Shown one piece after another: positions 5,897-8,025 of a stretch of 8,025 bases of DNA (its first letter is position 1; each line of letters begins with the position of its first letter). The notes beneath the pieces were generated by a model. That model was not told the DNA's origin. It did no database searches and saw only the letters and a program-made list of their open reading frames with translations. The position numbers and the translations under genes were made by a program. This DNA comes from Acholeplasmataceae bacterium. GTDB taxonomy: Bacteria > Bacillota_I > Bacilli_A > ML615J-28 > CAG-698. The stretch covers positions 1-8,025 of the forward strand of contig DUVT01000102.1 in the NCBI GenBank assembly GCA_012840905.1, written 5' to 3'.

Positions 5897-6528
5897 ATTT
5901 TCACCTGCACATAATATATTGTTTGATTTAAACTTTTAAACTTATCTTCATATTCAGTTGTAATTATTTCTGGATTTTCAACTTCATGAAGATTTAAATT
6001 TAGATCTAAGAACTTAAATCCATGTTCATTGAATTTAAGTATACTATATTCAAATAACTTTCTATTATCTGTTTTCATTTCAATGATTCCATCTTCAACC
6101 AAAACCTTTTTATAAAGATTTAAAAAATCATCACTTGTAAGTCTACGTTTTTCATGACGAGTTTTTGGCCAAGGATCACTAAAATTTAAATAAATTTTAC
6201 TAACACTTTTTTCTTTAAATAATTCATTTAAATTTAAAGCATTATAATTAATAAGTCTTAAATTACTTAAACTTTGAGTACTAATTTTTCTTGCTGCTCT
6301 TAATATAATACTGTCTTCTATTTCTAAACCAATAAAATTGATTTTTGGATTTAGTTCTGCTTGCCTTGCGATAAACTGCCCTTTTCCCATTCCAATTTCT
6401 AAATGGATAGGATTATTATTTTTAAACTCTTCTTGCCATTTGTCTTTATACTGGTTTGGATCAAATAGGACTAAACCAGCAAATTCAGTTAGTTTTTCTT
6501 TAGCGTTTTTAATCTTACGAAGTCGCAT
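5893..6528 (-). CDS. trmB: tRNA (guanine-N7-)-methyltransferase TrmB
   Basis: TrmB makes m7G at position 46 of the tRNA variable loop using S-adenosylmethionine. The 211-residue protein has the typical MRLRK start, the SAM-binding motif LEIGMGKGQF (43-52), acidic Glu69 in GLEIE (67-71), the signature NFSDPWPKTRHEKRRL (115-130), TDNRKLFEY (153-161) and the C-terminal TEYEDKF (191-197). Length equals that of Bacillus-type monomer subunits, and nothing is missing. The ATG follows the pepV TAA after one base; AGGA within the pepV end serves as ribosome site. Its TGA overlaps the next ATG. It is the second gene of the operon, and no separate promoter is visible. Confidence 0.97.
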   Translation of the reverse strand: MRLRKIKNAKEKLTEFAGLVLFDPNQYKDKWQEEFKNNNPIHLEIGMGKGQFIARQAELNPKINFIGLEIEDSIILRAARKISTQSLSNLRLINYNALNLNELFKEKSVSKIYLNFSDPWPKTRHEKRRLTSDDFLNLYKKVLVEDGIIEMKTDNRKLFEYSILKFNEHGFKFLDLNLNLHEVENPEIITTEYEDKFKSLNQTIYYVQVKI

Positions 6529-6529
6529 T

Positions 6530-7867
6530 TTACTTTCCTAAATCATAAATAGCTTTTGCATAGATTGCAGTTGCAAGCACTAAATCTTCAATAAATACAT
6601 GCTCATCAACTTGATGAACCACATCTTCTCTTCCCGGGAACATCATTCCAAATGCAACACCTTTCTTTAAAGCTCTTGCATATGTTCCACCACCAATTGT
6701 AATGTTTGGTGTTTTTTCATCTTTAGAATATTCTTTATAAGCATTATGAAGTGTTTTAACTAGTTCATCATCTTCTGGAACATAGTGTGGTACTTGATCA
6801 CTTAACACTTCAAGTTGTAAGCCAGCATCCCCAGCAAGCTTACCTAGTTTATTTAAGAACTCTTCTTTATCCCAATTAATTGGGTATCTTAAGTTAAGAC
6901 CAATCTTACCACCACTATTATTTACTTCTACAATTGCAACATTAACTGTTAGATCCTTCATTTCAGGATCACTGAAATCAAGGCCAATTCTTTTAAAGCG
7001 AGTATCATTTAATTTATTTGATACAAATTCTATTACATTATTGTTTATGTGATTATTTAAAAATTGGGAAAGTAGAATGGCTGCATTTACTCCTTTTTCA
7101 GGTTGCATTGCATGAGCACTATTTCCATAGAGCGTAATTTTATTTCCTTCAACTTTTCCTTCCAAATTGTTTTTTTCCAAATACTCTTTAAACTTAGTTT
7201 GAATATCAGCACCTACTTCAGCACTCGCTTCATCCGGAACTACATTATATCTTACTCCACTGACAAAGTTAATTTCACTTTTTTCATTAGAAGTAAGATC
7301 AATTGACATAATTCCTTTTTCACCATAAATTACAGGGAAAATCGCATCCGGTGAAAAACCTAAAGTTGGCATTTCTTCATGTTTGAAGTATTCATCCATA
7401 CAGCGCCATTTAGTTTCTTCATCTGTTCCAATAATTAAACGAACACGTTTATTTAATTTTAAGCCTAAATCTTTAATTATTTTTAATGCATATAAGGAGG
7501 CAATCGTTGGACCTTTATCATCAATTGCTCCTCTAGCATAAATTTTTCCATCGACTATTGTTGGTTTAAAAGGAGGGTTAGTCCACTTACCAACTGCAGG
7601 TACTACATCGGTGTGGCATAGGACACCAATTAATTCTTCGCCTTCACCAAACTCAATATGTCCTGCAACATTATTAACATTTTTAACTTTAAAACCAAAA
7701 CTTTTACCTAGCTCTAGTACATAATCCAAACTCTTTCTTACTCCCTCACCAAAAGGAGCTTCAGAGTTATTAGGATTTTCTATACATGTACTATCAATTT
7801 CTAAAAGACCACAAAGGTCTTCAATTAACTTCTTTTCATTTTGTTTTACAGCTTCCAATATTTTCAT
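6530..7867 (-). CDS. pepV: M20 family dipeptidase PepV
   Basis: PepV is a cytosolic zinc dipeptidase that cleaves a broad range of dipeptides, releasing amino acids in the last step of peptide use. In this 445-residue protein the metal and catalytic residues are visible: His85 and Asp87 (CHTDVVP), Asp116 (GAIDDKGP), Glu150/Glu151 (TDEETKW), Asp174 (FSPDAIFP) and His418 (VVHQVDEH). GNSAHAMQPEKG (248-259) supplies the transition-state His252 of the lid domain, and GGGTYAR (392-398) is the C-terminal substrate-binding motif. Length is close to the roughly 470 residues of Lactobacillus PepV. The ATG has AGGTG a few bases upstream. It is the first gene of the operon and is divergent from sspI across 90 bases. 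Confidence 0.95.
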   Translation of the reverse strand: MKILEAVKQNEKKLIEDLCGLLEIDSTCIENPNNSEAPFGEGVRKSLDYVLELGKSFGFKVKNVNNVAGHIEFGEGEELIGVLCHTDVVPAVGKWTNPPFKPTIVDGKIYARGAIDDKGPTIASLYALKIIKDLGLKLNKRVRLIIGTDEETKWRCMDEYFKHEEMPTLGFSPDAIFPVIYGEKGIMSIDLTSNEKSEINFVSGVRYNVVPDEASAEVGADIQTKFKEYLEKNNLEGKVEGNKITLYGNSAHAMQPEKGVNAAILLSQFLNNHINNNVIEFVSNKLNDTRFKRIGLDFSDPEMKDLTVNVAIVEVNNSGGKIGLNLRYPINWDKEEFLNKLGKLAGDAGLQLEVLSDQVPHYVPEDDELVKTLHNAYKEYSKDEKTPNITIGGGTYARALKKGVAFGMMFPGREDVVHQVDEHVFIEDLVLATAIYAKAIYDLGK

Positions 7868-7900
7868 AACTTCACCTTTTTAATTTTTATTCTTATGTAT

Positions 7901-7909
7901 AGTATACCA
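7901..7909 (-). promoter_or_regulatory. Candidate extended -10 promoter of the pepV operon
   Basis: Minus strand TGG-TATACT at 7909-7901 is an extended -10 with five of six matches; no good -35 is 17 bp upstream. A TTGACT (7921-7916) is nearby but fits only worse -10 boxes (CATAAG at 18 bp, TACATA at 16 bp). The region also holds the inverted repeat GTATA-G-TATAC (7897-7907), so an operator shared with the divergent sspI gene is possible. A clear promoter for sspI, sigma-A or sigma-G type, was not found. Confidence 0.4.
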
Positions 7910-7944
7910 TTATTTAGTCAAAAATAACATAGAAAAGATTAAAA

Positions 7945-7951
7945 AAGGAGG
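7945..7951 (+). promoter_or_regulatory. Strong Shine-Dalgarno site of the sspI-like gene
   Basis: AAGGAGG lies six bases before ATG at 7958. It supports real translation of the short plus-strand frame cut by the window end. Confidence 0.85.
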
Positions 7952-7957
7952 CAATTT

Positions 7958-8025
7958 ATGAATATTGATATTAGACAAGCCGTAATCAACAATTTGATTA
8001 ACTCTACACCTCAAGACATTTTAAA
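7958..8025 (+). CDS. sspI: Small acid-soluble spore protein SspI-like, N-terminal part only
   Basis: Only 22 codons are in the window. The start MNIDIRQAVINN lines up with the Bacillus SspI start as I recall it (MDLNLRHAVIAN): spacing is identical, with conservative changes and a shared R-x-A-V-I-x-N core. SspI is a minor SASP of about 70 residues found in the spore core and made in the forespore. The rest of the family, with the MLPGLGVLFE segment, would lie beyond the edge. A strong AAGGAGG precedes the ATG. It is the only plus-strand gene and is divergent from pepV. In Bacillus, sspI lies beside a SpoU-type rRNA methylase gene and pheST, which might follow here. The call rests on a short match, and SspI-like proteins may also exist in lineages that no longer form spores. 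Confidence 0.7.
   Translation, partial: MNIDIRQAVINNLINSTPQDIL

Noticed and set aside
6338..6541. Plus-strand 67-codon frame
   Set aside because: It is antisense to the SAM-binding region of trmB and has no ribosome site.
7103..7306. Plus-strand 67-codon frame
   Set aside because: It is antisense to the pepV lid domain, has no ribosome site and no motif.
7898..7934. Sigma-G type promoter for the sspI-like gene
   Set aside because: GTATA and CATAGAA elements occur but 21 bp apart, too far for the usual spacing, and the -10 match is incomplete.

Overview
The window is AT-rich DNA of a low-GC Gram-positive bacterium (Bacillota or a close wall-less relative that keeps the standard code). Three genes end in TGA (the apbE-like, DUF84 and trmB genes), so TGA is not a tryptophan codon and Mycoplasma/Spiroplasma are unlikely. 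Shine-Dalgarno sites are mostly strong, there is a lipoprotein signal, and the last gene begins like SspI, a small acid-soluble spore protein. A spore-former, or a lineage that descends from one (Haloplasma/Turicibacter/Erysipelotrichia/Acholeplasma-like), fits; the genus cannot be fixed from this window.

Nine of the ten genes lie on the minus strand, so the layout reads from right to left. (1) 7958-8025 (+): start of an sspI-like gene, cut by the window edge, divergent from pepV. (2) 7867 down to 3776 (-): a compact five-gene operon, pepV (M20 dipeptidase), trmB (tRNA m7G46 methyltransferase), an M42 glutamyl-aminopeptidase-like gene, a DUF84 nucleotide phosphatase and a DJ-1/PfpI protein. 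Junctions are a 1-nt gap, ATGA overlaps or an 8-nt overlap. The operon ends at a strong intrinsic terminator at 3729-3761. (3) 3728-2907 (-): a patatin-like phospholipase whose ATG directly follows that terminator's T-tract. (4) 2800-2105 (-): an unrecognised 231-residue protein with two membrane helices and a charged coiled-coil tail, with its own extended -10 promoter. (5) 1993-1 (-): an ApbE-type flavin transferase lipoprotein coupled by an ATGA overlap to sufC, the Fe-S assembly ATPase, which runs off the left edge.

Most genes are housekeeping: dipeptide and peptide turnover, tRNA modification, clean-up of damaged nucleotides, Fe-S assembly and protein flavinylation. I saw no mobile elements, CRISPR arrays, rRNA or tRNA genes, and no stretch over 300 bases without a gene. 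The points worth a second look are the terminator/promoter/ribosome-site overlap before the patatin gene, the apbE-sufC coupling, the extended SufC C-terminus with a cysteine, the odd start region and direct repeats of the unknown membrane gene, and the spore-protein gene at the right edge. I did not find convincing evidence of an undescribed multi-gene system.
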